A DNA stretch of 64,000 nucleotides. Source: Carallia brachiata (Eukaryota > Streptophyta > Magnoliopsida > Malpighiales > Rhizophoraceae). Positions 43,796 to 55,408 of the stretch are shown here, piece by piece (the stretch's first letter is position 1; the number at the start of each line of letters is the position of its first letter). A program made the translations under genes and the position numbers. The notes under the pieces were generated by a model that was not told where the DNA came from, ran no database searches, and worked only from the letters and a program-made list of their open reading frames with translations. Where the stretch lies: NCBI GenBank assembly GCA_021464245.1, contig JADCRB010000027.1:481987-545986 (forward strand), given 5' to 3'.

Positions 43796-45680
43796 ATGAG
43801 CTCTGAGGCTTTGCTACAGACTTACAAGTCCTCGCATGGGGCAGTGGGTTCGGAGCTTGAAGAAATATTAACAGACGATCAATCCCCGTACCTTCTGCGT
43901 CTCCGTTCGGCCCTGTCGGTTGAACTGAGATTGCTTTTCTGGCTGGCGGTTCCGGCGGTGGTGGTCTACTTGCTCAATAATGTGGTCTCCATGTCCACCC
44001 AAATCTTCTGTGGCCATCTTGGAAATCTTGAACTAGCTGCCGTTTCTCTTGGGAACACTGGCATCCAAGTTTTTGCATATGGCCTCATGGTAAGTCACCT
44101 TTCTCTCCTACTCTCTCTCTCTTACACAAACACACAGAGACACAAAAGACTCCACCACCACCGAGTGGTGTGGTTCGGTGGCAAAGCCACCGCAGAGGCT
44201 ATTGCTTGATAATGATTCGAGGCTCTGAGTTACATAGTATGATATATCTACTCCCTGCAATTTTGAAAGAGTTTGATGACCGGAATTATGGAGTTTGCTC
44301 CTCCATAAATTTGGTATAACGATCTAATTTATTGTCAGCACAATTCTTTCTAATAAAATCGTAGAGTAGTCGCAGCTGTTTTTCTATTTATTTTGATAAA
44401 AAAAAAAAAAGAAGAAGAAGAAGAAGACATAAAAGAATGGTTATTAGAAATAATGAAACGACAAAAAGTTAGAGAAAGATCACGAAGGAATGTAATTGCT
44501 AAAGGTAGACTCCATGGCCATGGTCTTTAATTCTTGCAATTCTAAAGTTTCATCTTTCATGAAGAATTTCGATTAGATAGCCCTTTTGTTTCTCTCGTAC
44601 AAAAATCATTCTTAATTTTCTCTATTTAATTTCACGCAATAAGGTTTTTTAATGTTAAAAATTCTTTAATATATGTATATATTTTTTTTCAGTTAGAAGG
44701 AAAGCTGAAAGTTCATGAAACGAGAATATATAATCATTAATACTCAAAGAGATAAAGAGATCACGTGAGATTGTCCGAATTAGTTGTTCTAAAAAATTAA
44801 TCAAAAAAAAAATTCTTCGATATTATTACATATAAAAAATGAATTTAAAAAAAAAATCTCACCTTTAACTAGATTTGATATTTATTTCGTGTTCCTGTTT
44901 TGGACGACAGTAGTCAGAATCATTCTACTGCATCTTCTGTAACGGAGAAAACAAAAATTTAAACCATTGGTCTTTTGTTTTTTTTTTGAGCCACTGGTCA
45001 TTTAATAGCAAGATAAAAGAAATTTTATGCTACCACCATTTGGTTGGTCTAATGACAAAAGTCTTGAACTTATCGCGAGGCTACAGATTCAAGTTTTATT
45101 TATACTAAACAGTTTGATTAAACATACATAATTTTCTAAAATTTTGAATGGTGTCAGTGAGACTTACTGGACTCACGAAATTAGCTCTTTCATATATTTA
45201 ATATAAATAATTTACTCTATTTTAGTACGATAACTGCGTAATGCTCTTGAATAAATTTATAGTTCTCTTTGATGGGTCTATAAAATATTACACATGTTTA
45301 TTTATATTAGAGAAAAAAATAAATTATACTTTATTAAAAACACTTTATACTTTATTTGATTTTGAGGAAGTAATTATATAGAAGATTCCTCGGAAAAATA
45401 TGTTGAAGTGACTGCTCAAGTAACGTGTACATATGTCTTTGTGTGTGTGCGTGTGATGAAACACTCTACAGTTCTTGATGGTTTTTTTTAAAAAAAAATT
45501 TTGAGTAACTACACTTCTTGATGTTACTTACGATACCATACATAGCACTAAGATCTGGGCCCTGGGCCTGTCAAAATTAAGATTTTGTCATCGTTGTGGT
45601 ATGGCTTTCTGAATTTAGTGTAATTAAAGCTTTATGCTACAAAAAAGAAATAGAAAAGGGCGACATGGTCCAACCATATA

Positions 45681-45714
<34 letters not shown>

Positions 45715-47863
45715 CTATCATTATAATGTTTTGACAAAAAAAAAAACCATCATGATGTGTTTCTCTAGCTTTCTGTACATTCAACTCCAATTAACGTGTC
45801 AAACTTTGGAAGGTTTTGGATTTATCTGGCGAAAGGTTATGCCTTCCAATCAACAACCACATGTGATTGTGATCTAATGCTGTAGATAACATTCTTATCT
45901 TCTAGTCTTCTAGATGCTTTATATTCAGTAATGTGCAAGTTTTTTTTTTTTTTCCTTTTTACAAGAGCAATTATAAGGACAAACTTTTTGTTAAATATAT
46001 TATACATAAGTAGCATTAAAAAATTGTGGTACCTTTCATTATTTATCAACAATAGATTATTTTATTAATAGTATGTAGTGAAGTCCAAAAAAAAAAAAAA
46101 AAAAGTCCACTAAGTATTTCCATTTTTTTTTATTTATTTATTGGAGTTGCTAAAGTAGAGGATTCGAATCAAAGACATTACAATTAGCAGATACTACTCC
46201 TAATCGCTTAGATTATATACAATCTGCAGTCTTTCCTTTCTCTAATTTCCATAGGTCAGTAACTGAAAAATGTATATACTTCCATGCGCTTTAAAAAAGG
46301 ATCAAATATGCACAATGTTATAATTAGAATTTTTTTTTTATTTTTATGGAGGAGATGAAAATTCATCATATTTGAAAACGACTGAAATTCAAATCTCAGA
46401 CCTTTCAATCAAAATTATATATCTTCAAGTACTACAACTAAAGTGGATTCCCACGTTATGTTTGCTTTGATATCAACGTTCTTCTAGCCACTCAAACACG
46501 TAATTTTGAAATTAAAATGAAATTACTTTATATCAGGGCTGGCTTTTCATTTAATAGAAACACAATATGAAAATGCGGCATGAGCTGGAACAATTGAGCC
46601 ATGCAATAGGACTTTGATCATTTGGGGAGGACTATTTGGGGAGGACTATTCATTTGGGGAGGACTTTGATCATATGAAAATGCAATGTTGACTCCGCCTG
46701 AAACTCAAACTCGAGACTATTAATTTTGAAGAGGACTTCGACCCCAATTAAACTACTGCTCATTTGGGGTCTTTCTTTTTTTTTTTTTTTTTATGTTAAA
46801 AACCCTTTGTGATCTTTGGAATATGGCAGCTTGGAATGGGAAGTGCAGTGGAGACTCTATGTGGCCAAGCTTTTGGGGCACACAAATATGAACACCTTGG
46901 CATTTACCTCCAAAGATCAACGGTTCTTCTAGTGGCAACAGGAATCCCTTTAATGGTGATCTACATCTTCTCCAAACCAATCCTGATTTTACTAGGCGAA
47001 CCAAGCAACATTGCTTCTGCAGCTGCACTCTTTGTCTATGGTCTCATTCCCCAAATTTTCGCCTATGCCGCCAACTTTCCTATCCAAAAATTCTTGCAAG
47101 CACAAAGCATAGTCACCCCAAGTGCATACATATCATTGGCTGTTCTTGGGGTCCACATCTTATTGACCTGGCTGGCTGTGTTCAAATGGAACTGGGGCTT
47201 GTTGGGTGCAGCCTTGGTGCTGAGCTTGTCCTGGTGGCTTATAGTTTTGGCTCAATTTGTGTACATTTTAACGAGTAAAAAGTGCAAGAAATCTTGGAAA
47301 GGCTTTACCTTGCAGGCATTCACTGGACTCTGGAGCTTCTTCAAATTGTCTGCTGCATCCGCGGTGATGCTGTGCTTGGAGACTTGGTACTTCCAAATAT
47401 TGGTTCTAATTGCCGGGTTGCTCCCAAATGCTGAAATTCAATTGGATTCCCTCTCCGTCTGGTAAGATGTAATGGCTATTTTGCATCTGTTTTTAAAAAA
47501 TAGAAAACAGCAGCAAAAATTTAGATAACAATGTTGATTGTTGTGGTTGCTTACTGCAGCATGACAATATCTGGATGGGTTTTCATGATTTCAGTTGGAT
47601 TTAATGCTGCTGCAAGGTCAGTAATTCATTCTCCCATTCATTTCCTCAAATCTAGTTGCTCACTTTGACCATGTTGGAATATAATTATATATTCTAATAT
47701 CACTGTTGGAACTTATAATTATATGTTCTAATACTACTGTTAAATCTATAGTTTATTAGCTTTGATATTACTGTCAATTAGCTTTAACCAGAAAGGTGAA
47801 TCTAAGTTAACAAGTGATACTACTTTATTAGAATAGTTAAAATTAGCAGAGTTGTCCATGTAT

Positions 47864-47902
<39 letters not shown>

Positions 47903-50007
47903 TGTGGGATGAATCACAAAGTGACCAACAAGGTTTTTAGAACCGAACTGGATATTCGAGAACCTGTGTCCCAAAAATCCTGCAAAAGTATAAATTTCTC
48001 TTTCTTTCCTCAATGATCAAAAAGTTGAATAACAAGTGGCTTCATTACTTTAATGACAGTGTTAGAGTTGGCAACGAGCTTGGAGCAGGGCATCCGAAAT
48101 CTGCAGCATTTTCGGTTGTTGTGGTGACTTCATCCTCATTTATCATTTCTGTAATTGCAGCCATAATCGTGATGTTATTGCGAGATGTCCTTAGCTATGC
48201 CTTCACCGAAGGTGAAGTTGTTTCTCAAGCAGTTTCCGAACTCAGCCCCTTTCTAGCTATTACCCTCATACTAAATGGCGTCCAGCCCGTTCTGTCTGGT
48301 AAGAACGCTTTCCACTTTCAGTTAAAATAGTTGCACAGACAACCAGGTCGATTTTGGCAGATTATATAAAAGAATTTTTTTTTTTTTCTATTAGAATTAG
48401 TAGCACATAGTAAGAAAGTGAGGGCCGATTTTAAGTTTGGAGTTCAAATCTCAGACTTAGAGATTAGAGACACCCAATTTTAACCATTTGGGCTATTGCT
48501 TATTGATCTTAATTTTTATAGATGCTCAAATGTGTCATATTTCGTAAGTGACGTTACTGATTTAGGCTAGCGTTTCATGATTTTGTAGGAGTGGCTGTTG
48601 GATGTGGATGGCAAGCATTTGTGGCATATGTGAACGTGGCATGTTATTACCTAATTGGCGTTCCACTTGGGGTGATTCTTGGCTTTAAACTCAATCTTGG
48701 TGCCAAGGTATAAAATTGTTACTTATATTATTTACTTATTTATGATATTGTATTTTTTTTTTTTTATTGATCAGTTACGGATAAAGGGCAAGTCTTAGTG
48801 TGTTGAAAACATTATTATATTGTGACTTTATAGTTATAAGTTTAAATAGTGAAAATAATTTTTTTGTTAAAATAAAGGAAAGGCTAATGCTTTTTTTGTT
48901 GGTTAAGAATAAGATTATGAGATTTTTACTGATTCAAATATTAGAAATAATTTCTTTGTTAAAATAGAGGGAAAACTGACGCCCTTTTTAATTGGCCACG
49001 ACATGGGACTATGAGATATTCAGTATAAGAGACAAATCGAGTACTAGTCAGCTATAACTCATTGGTTTTTTTTTTTTGGCAGGGAATATGGTCGGGGATG
49101 ATAGGGGGCACATTCTTGCAAACTTTGATTCTATTGTGGGTCACTTATCGGACGGATTGGAATAGAGAGGTAAAGCAGACTTTGGAATCCAGAATCTGGC
49201 TTTCTTTTGAAATTATTTATTCTAACAAAATATAAGCTGAAAATATATAATTAATTGAGATTATTTGTAGAGGATTTTCCGCTTACCTTAAGGTGTCACT
49301 TAAAACGCAAAGAGTAATATTTTTGTGTATTAATTACACGTTCACCAATTCATCTAACATTTTGCCTTTCTTTCTTTTCTTTTTTTTTTTTTTTTCCCTT
49401 AAGGATACAGATTAAACTCCTAATGTAAAACTAAAATGTTTGAACTTCTTGGTGGATGATTCTTAATCACCCACTCAATTTTTCCTTAATTAACCAGCAA
49501 ACTTGTATTTTTTAAGACTTATTTATCACTTAATTACCTTGTTTTGAAACAAAGTGGACCTAATTTATGCATAGAAATAATTCGACTTCGTACATTCTAT
49601 TAATATGTTTTCTTTTTTCTATAAAATTGTGTAGAGTTTTAACAAAATGGTCATGTTGAAATAATAGGGTGTGATTGAAAATATATAGTTCACGAAGTGC
49701 TTATATAATTAACTTTGTTATTACGGGTTTGAATGAACGGTATTCAATAAATGAGTATCTATTCTACTAGTAAATAGCCAAATTAATGGCCAACAATTAC
49801 ATTAAAAAAAGATTAACCCTATTAAGATTACCAGTACCCCTAGTCTTACCGCAACTTTTGACAGAAATAAGGAAAAAATGGCAGACAAACTAGACATACT
49901 AATAATTTGAAGTTTGTTCATTTTGATTTTGAGCTTTTCAGGTGGACAAAGCAAAAGAGCGGTTGAGTACATGGGAGAACAGAATCGAGACTGCTGTGGA
50001 AAATTAA
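43796..50007 (+). CDS. MATE efflux transporter copy 2 (DETOXIFICATION/DTX family)
   Basis: Multidrug-and-toxin-extrusion family: cation-coupled export of organic compounds such as flavonoids or alkaloids across the plasma membrane or tonoplast. Exons: 43796-44089, 46830-47461, 47560-47616, 48060-48298, 48589-48707, 49083-49169, 49942-50007; all introns GT-AG, 1494 coding bases, 497 residues, the usual length for the family. The protein has a short cytosolic N-terminus ([11 protein letters not shown]), then hydrophobic segments expected to form 12 helices. The motif [14 protein letters not shown] opens exon 2, and [10 protein letters not shown] and [10 protein letters not shown] are present. 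The C-terminus is short. Closest in my recollection to DTX40-like proteins. Substrate cannot be told from sequence. Intron 1 is 2.7 kb and full of repeats. Confidence 0.93.
45030..45115 (+). repeat. SINE-like tRNA-related fragment in MATE copy 2 intron 1
   Basis: TTGGTTGGTCTAATGACAAA is followed about 30 bp later by ACAGATTCAAGTTTTATTT, resembling degenerate box A and box B spacing. No tail or target duplication was recognised. Confidence 0.25.
45675..45714. repeat. (TA)n microsatellite in MATE copy 2 intron 1
   Basis: About 18 TA units with one interruption. Confidence 0.85.
46607..46673. repeat. Short tandem repeat in MATE copy 2 intron 1
   Basis: ATTTGGGGAGGACT occurs three times in 67 bp, bracketed by GACTTTGATCAT at both ends. 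About 160 bp upstream of exon 2. Confidence 0.75.
47866..47899. repeat. (TG)n microsatellite in MATE copy 2 intron 3
   Basis: About 17 TG units. Confidence 0.9.
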
Positions 50008-50423
50008 ATTAAGTTGAATTCGGGGATGTTGATCACCAAATTAATTTTGAATTTGAAAGTTTATTGAATTCTGTCTTAACAATTATGGGCCCACAATGGA
50101 TAAAAAGCCATCATTATTAGAAAGTTAATAAATTTGACCACATTGTTTTTCCTTTTAATTTTTTGAAGGACTTGATTATTCAACAACGCGGTGAGAGGTG
50201 CATTAATATAAATGGTCCGTATGTTATTGTTTTTATTTTAATAAATCTTTAATTACATTACACTACATTAATATATGTCTATCGGGTTATTCTCACTAAG
50301 TTGCTCTTAATGTATTGATACCCGTGAAGAGGGGGACAGTAGGCGACTTCAACATGCAAACTACTTAAAGTAACAATAAGTTTTATTTCACAGGCACATG
50401 AATCATTATCAAAAGATTAAAAT

Positions 50424-50916
50424 CTTAAATTAGTGCTTAAAATTTAGACTAATATTTAATTATAAATATAACTTTTTTTTTTATAAAATGGTCCTCAATA
50501 TTTTTATTATGAAATAATTTAGTAATTTTCTATTATTTAACTATTTAATTTACTCTAAAGTATACTATCTACTCATTGTGCCATTAAATCACTTCTTAAT
50601 ATGATGTCATATCATTAAAAATATAGTAGCTTAAAATTTTTTTCCTAATTTTTTCATTTTTTCCTATTTTTATAAAAAATAAAAAAATTAAAATAAAATA
50701 TCATAATATCATATTTTTAATAACACTACGTTATCCTATGAGGTGATCTAATAACATGACGAGTAAATAGTGGGATCCTTAGTAAATTAAATAATCAAAT
50801 AACAGAAAATACATAATTATTCTAAAATAAAAGCAAAAACGTTGAAACTAATTTTACAAAAAAAAATATTATATCTATAATTAAACATTTGTCCGAACAT
50901 TACATACCAATTTAGG
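50424..50916. mobile_element. MITE with long inverted arms
   Basis: About 490 bp, with left and right thirds mutually inverted: left TTTAATTATAAATATAAC pairs with right ATATCTATAATTAAA, and left ATTTAACTATTTAATTTACT pairs with right AGTAAATTAAATAATCAAAT. Ends CTTAAATTAG and CCAATTTAGG are inverted copies. No clear target duplication. Confidence 0.55.
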
Positions 50917-51389
50917 ATTTTGGCCTCAAAGGAGATAGATTTTGACAACGAATTTTAGTCTTTCTTTTTAACAATAAAAAAAAAAATTTATTGTGGGTAT
51001 ATTGGTGATCAGCTCTAGAGGTTAAGATCAGAGTAACCCCGTTTACAACGCTTCATTCAACCACCCTTAAATAGGTAGACCTATCACCTGAGTACCAGTG
51101 GAATTGAGTGTACTTCTGTCAACCAGAGACCACAGCGATTATCAAATTTATAACTTATCGTCACGTTACAATCTTTTCTACTGCAGTAGATACTCAGCCA
51201 TTTGCTATAAGAGAGCGTAGATACTCAAATTCGAGTTGTTAGTGTTGAACGCACGCTAACTTTTCACTGAAATATCACCTTGGGTGGTAGTTAGATTTAA
51301 TTAACTAAAAAAAAAGAAAATCTTTAATACGTGTTTTTTTATTTCCTTTGTGCGACCTGCGCCCGACTTTAATACGTGTTTCAAATAAG

Positions 51390-51802
51390 GTTGTTAGAAT
51401 CGGACCGGTCATCGAACTGGAAATATTAGTCGATCAAGGTTTAACCTGCTCAACCGGTCGAACCGGTATTTATTAATATATATATGTATAAAAATAATTT
51501 TAAAAATAATATTTATACATGATTATTAAATATTAATTTTTTTTATATTTAAGGATTAAATTAAAAATTTTGATAAATTGAAGACTAAATTGAAATTTTT
51601 AATTAAATTTAAAACTCAAATTATAATTTAAATAAATATTGAGATTAAATTATAATTTATAAAACTTTTATACTGGTTAAACCGGGTCCGGTTTTGACCG
51701 ATCTGAGTTAAGGGACAACAGTGACCATGAACCGACCCAGACCTTTGGCCGGTCACCAGTTAAACCGGTCGGACCGACCGTTCCGAGTCGGTTTTAATAA
51801 CA
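51390..51802. mobile_element. MITE with ACCGG-rich ends, copy 1
   Basis: The GC-rich ends are imperfect inverted repeats (TTGTTAGAATCGGACCGGTC on the left, GACCGTTCCGAGTCGGTTTT on the right) around an AT-rich middle. A relative lies at 54826-55190. Non-coding. Confidence 0.5.
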
Positions 51803-51989
51803 TTAATTTTAAAGAGAGGAAAAGTAATTAATAAAAAGAATATTTTTATGGACCAATTGCATTTAGAATGGGCTTGAGTTTATTGGATATAATATCTTGA
51901 GCCATGGCCCATTTAGCGAGGGTAATTTTCAAGTCGGACATTCGGCATAGCTTAACGATTATTACACAATCTGTTATTGAGAAAACATG

Positions 51990-52080
51990 ATAACTACTTA
52001 CCAAAAAAAAAAAAAAAAAAAAAAAAGGAAAACATGATAACTCAGACCAAAAAAGAAAAAGAAAAAAAAACATGATCCGA
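51990..52080. repeat. A-rich low-complexity tract
   Basis: A runs at 52003-52026 and 52049-52069 with a repeated AAAACATGATAACT phrase around them. No gene. Confidence 0.6.
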
Positions 52081-52145
52081 AGAGAGTAGAAAAAATTAAT
52101 CAAAGCTGGCTTTATACTGTAGATCAAGTGGGGAAAATAGCTAAT

Positions 52146-52419
52146 GGTGTGTTTGGATTATGAGAAAGTGATGAGAAACAAAATTATGAGAAAGAAAATT
52201 CTGAGAAGATAAAATTATTTGGATAAATGAAAAATTAATGAAAAAGAAAGTGACGAGAAATAAAATAATAAAAAAGGTTAAAAATAAACGGTTGCAAAAA
52301 AAATAAGTTATTTAAATAGATAAAAAAGAAAATAGTATGAATAAAAATAATATAATAACGATGAATTATTTTTAAATTATTTCATTTTTTCCCATGAGAA
52401 AGTAAGAAACCAAACACAC
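52146..52419. mobile_element. Short MITE with GTGTGTTTGG ends
   Basis: 274 bp. Left end GGTGTGTTTGGATTATGAGA; right end TGAGAAAGTAAGAAACCAAA followed by CACAC, which is inverted-complementary in the GTGTGTTTGG portion. The middle is A-rich and non-coding. Confidence 0.55.
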
Positions 52420-52466
52420 TGTAAAAGCTTCCTAGTCTATCAAAAGTCGTCTAGAGTTTTTACTAC

Positions 52467-52820
52467 GGGTGTTTATGGTATTATTAATTGAATTGAACTA
52501 TTATAATTGTTCTTTAACTGTAACTTTTTAATTATGTAAAATTAAAAATCATTCACAAACTAAAAATTCATTTAACTGAAATTTAATTAATTGAATTTTT
52601 TAGTTCGGTTACAGTTGACTATTTAGTTAACTGAATTCAATAATAAAAAAATTCAAAATTCTAATATAAATGTGAAAAAATATATTTTTCATATCTATTT
52701 TTTAATAAATTATAATTATCATTATATATATATATATAATAAATTAGTGATTATTGAAGATATAATAATATTATATCAAAATTTATTTGTTAATAATAAC
52801 TGCATTATTAGGATTTTTCC

Positions 52821-52870
<50 letters not shown>

Positions 52871-53033
52871 AAAAATTTTGTTTTTTAATATTAGAAACTG
52901 AAACCGAACTGAAAATTTCGATTTTTATTCAGTTCGATGAACTAATTATAAAATCGATTTAGTTAACTAAAAATTTGATTTGGTTCAGTTCAATTTTTTT
53001 TTAATTAAAATTTTGAGTTTTTTTTTAACACCC
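52467..53033. mobile_element. MITE with GGGTGT ends
   Basis: Left end GGGTGTTTATGG, right end AACACCC. The interior is AT-rich with recurring TTCAGTTAACTGAA-like phrases and a (TA)n tract at 52830-52864. Type of superfamily uncertain. Confidence 0.5.
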
Positions 53034-53160
53034 ATAGTTCTCACTACTCATTTAAGGTTATGGCATTTTTTTGTGTGTCGTACCAAAAAAAACACAGAGA
53101 GGTCGAGGGAAACGGCCCCCTTACTCCCACTTGCATTCGTCCTTATCAGCATGTTCCATC

Positions 53161-54007
53161 TAGGGTCTAGATGTTCAAAAATTAATCGACCTGACCCAAT
53201 CTGATCAATCTGATCAATCTAATTCAAATCAATCCGAATCCACCAAAATCGCCGAAGTGAGGATTGACTGCGGTTTCAAAATTTTACAACTCGCCAAAAG
53301 CGGATTGGATGCGGATTGGAGGGTTGAATCCGCCCCAATCTACCTATATATATATATACTGATATTGTAAACTAAATTTATTAATATCAATCGAATTAAG
53401 ACCAAACAATCATATTTCATATAATCTTACAAATTAATAAAATTAGAAATAAAAAACTATTTTATTACTCTCGCATTATTATCATGTTTTCTAATTGTTA
53501 CCACGTAATTTTATTTTATAAAATAAGAAAAAATTAGAGTATCTCTATCTCCCTATTTTTTGGCAGCACAAGTATGACATTAGACACTATAAAAGAGAGA
53601 GAGAGAGATTCTACCTTGTTCGTTAAGCAGAAGTACAAATATGTAACTTTTCTGTTTGACAATTTACGTTTTTACCAAGTAAAATTGATCTAATATAGTC
53701 TTTTAGTAAATTTTGATCAATTCTCATAAATATTTAAAATTGCGAATAGATATGATATATATATTATAATAATAAAGTTGGTAAAAATAAGTAAAAATAT
53801 TGATGATTGATGTGTATAAATTAAAAAAAAATTATAATTTTTTTTATTATATCAATCTGCCCAAATCGATCCAATCCAACCCGTCATTGGCGGATTGGAT
53901 TGGATAGATTGAATTGTATGGTGATATGGGTGCGGATGGAAAATTATCCAACCCGTCGACGGCAGATTAGATATAAATCAACTCAATTCGACCCGCGAAT
54001 ACCCCTA
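53161..54007. mobile_element. hAT-like MITE with TAGGG ends
   Basis: 847 bp. Left end TAGGGTCTAGATGTTC; right end CGAATACCCCTA. Candidate 8-bp target copies GTTCCATC (53153-53160) and ATTCAATC (54008-54015) match at 6 of 8. Subterminal zones are dense in GATTGGATTGGAT and its complement. Non-coding. Confidence 0.6.
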
Positions 54008-54825
54008 ATTCAATCTATTAGACAAAGTCTCCTCACTCTAAAGCTTAGCTTAGAGATTATGTTAAAAAGAAAAAGAGCAAAAAGTTATAAAATGGCTTTC
54101 AATTTTGCGGGTTTCATCAAAGAATAATTAACAAGCAACTAGTTCCACTCTAGACAATGACCGTTCTAATTTGGGAATATATTAAACCACAAACTAGAAG
54201 AGAATTCGAATTGTGCAACTGAAAAACATCCATCGTTCTTTTGTTGTCGTCTTGGGGAATTTGATTGCACACAAGACAAAAAGGTAGCCAACAAAAAAAA
54301 GACAATTATACTGAATTTATTAATATCGGATGATAATGCAGCTACCAACTATACCACTTCATTTTGAAACTGCCATTTCATTTCATTTTTGGTGTCTTTT
54401 TGGAAATGTCTATCCGCGTTTTTTGTCTTTTGTTTTGGTAGTACAAGTATGCACACCCATGTGTGATGTGGCTGTGGAATTGGTATAACAATTAGTTCAT
54501 CAATTGTGACGTTTAGTTCATTAATTGCATAAGGTGTAGTTCAAAGGTAACAAAAGCTGTACGAGTCTGAATAATCCGACTTAATCCTCCAAAATCTGAC
54601 TTGATCTAATTTGTATTATTAAAAAACGTCAATGATCTCCTTACCTGAATTACTCGAAATTAGAATACAGTAAACTCAAATGAAGCAAAATTCTGCGCAC
54701 GAGCCGAAGTGACAATTTTAGTCTTTCCTTTTAAACAGAGAACAAGTTAACCCGATTAATTTGGTTCAATTTTGATCCAATTCCAATTTGAATCAAAATC
54801 ACGCCCATGCCTAATTTGATGCATG

Positions 54826-55190
54826 GTTATTAAAATCAGACTAGTCTGACCATGAATCGATTTGAGGTTGGTCTGATTTTGTCTTTAAATTTGGGGATTA
54901 GAATACCGGTCAAATTAGGATCGGTCGGATCTAAAGAATCGGACTAATAAATATCAAAAATTATAATTTGATTCTCAATTTTATTTAAATTATAATTGAA
55001 GCCTAGTTAAAATGTTTAATTTACTCTCAATTTTGATCAAAACTTTTAATTTACTCTTTAAAATCAAAAATTAATATTCAATCACTATGTAAAAATATTA
55101 TTTTTTCAGTTACTTTTATAAATATATATTTATTATTAAATATCAGTTTTGTCAATTAAATCAGTTGATTCGAAGTATTTTAAAAGCATA
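54826..55190. mobile_element. MITE with ACCGG-related ends, copy 2 (diverged)
   Basis: GGTTATTAAAATCAGACTAG and the interior (AATTATAATTTGATTCTCAA, AAATATTATTTTTTC) resemble the complement of 51390-51802, strongly diverged. It lies about 220 bp upstream of MATE copy 3. Confidence 0.4.
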
Positions 55191-55206
55191 AAATGACCAA
55201 AAACAG

Positions 55207-55220
55207 CCCCCCCCCCCCCC
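55207..55220. repeat. C14 homopolymer upstream of MATE copy 3
   Basis: Fourteen consecutive C in otherwise AT-rich DNA, 189 bp before the start codon. Length may be uncertain because such runs are hard to sequence. Confidence 0.9.
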
Positions 55221-55408
55221 AAAAGAATAAATCATCAAGCATCAGTGCTTCACCGAATGTGCGATCTACACTCTATTAAAGGATCTATTCCCCCAAGCAT
55301 CGGTTCATCAAAGAGAACGAATGCTTGATTTACCATAATCATTTGGCATAATCCCTTTTCTTTTTCAGGGCAACCCCACAACCATCACTCCTCTAAAGTG
55401 AAACTCTT

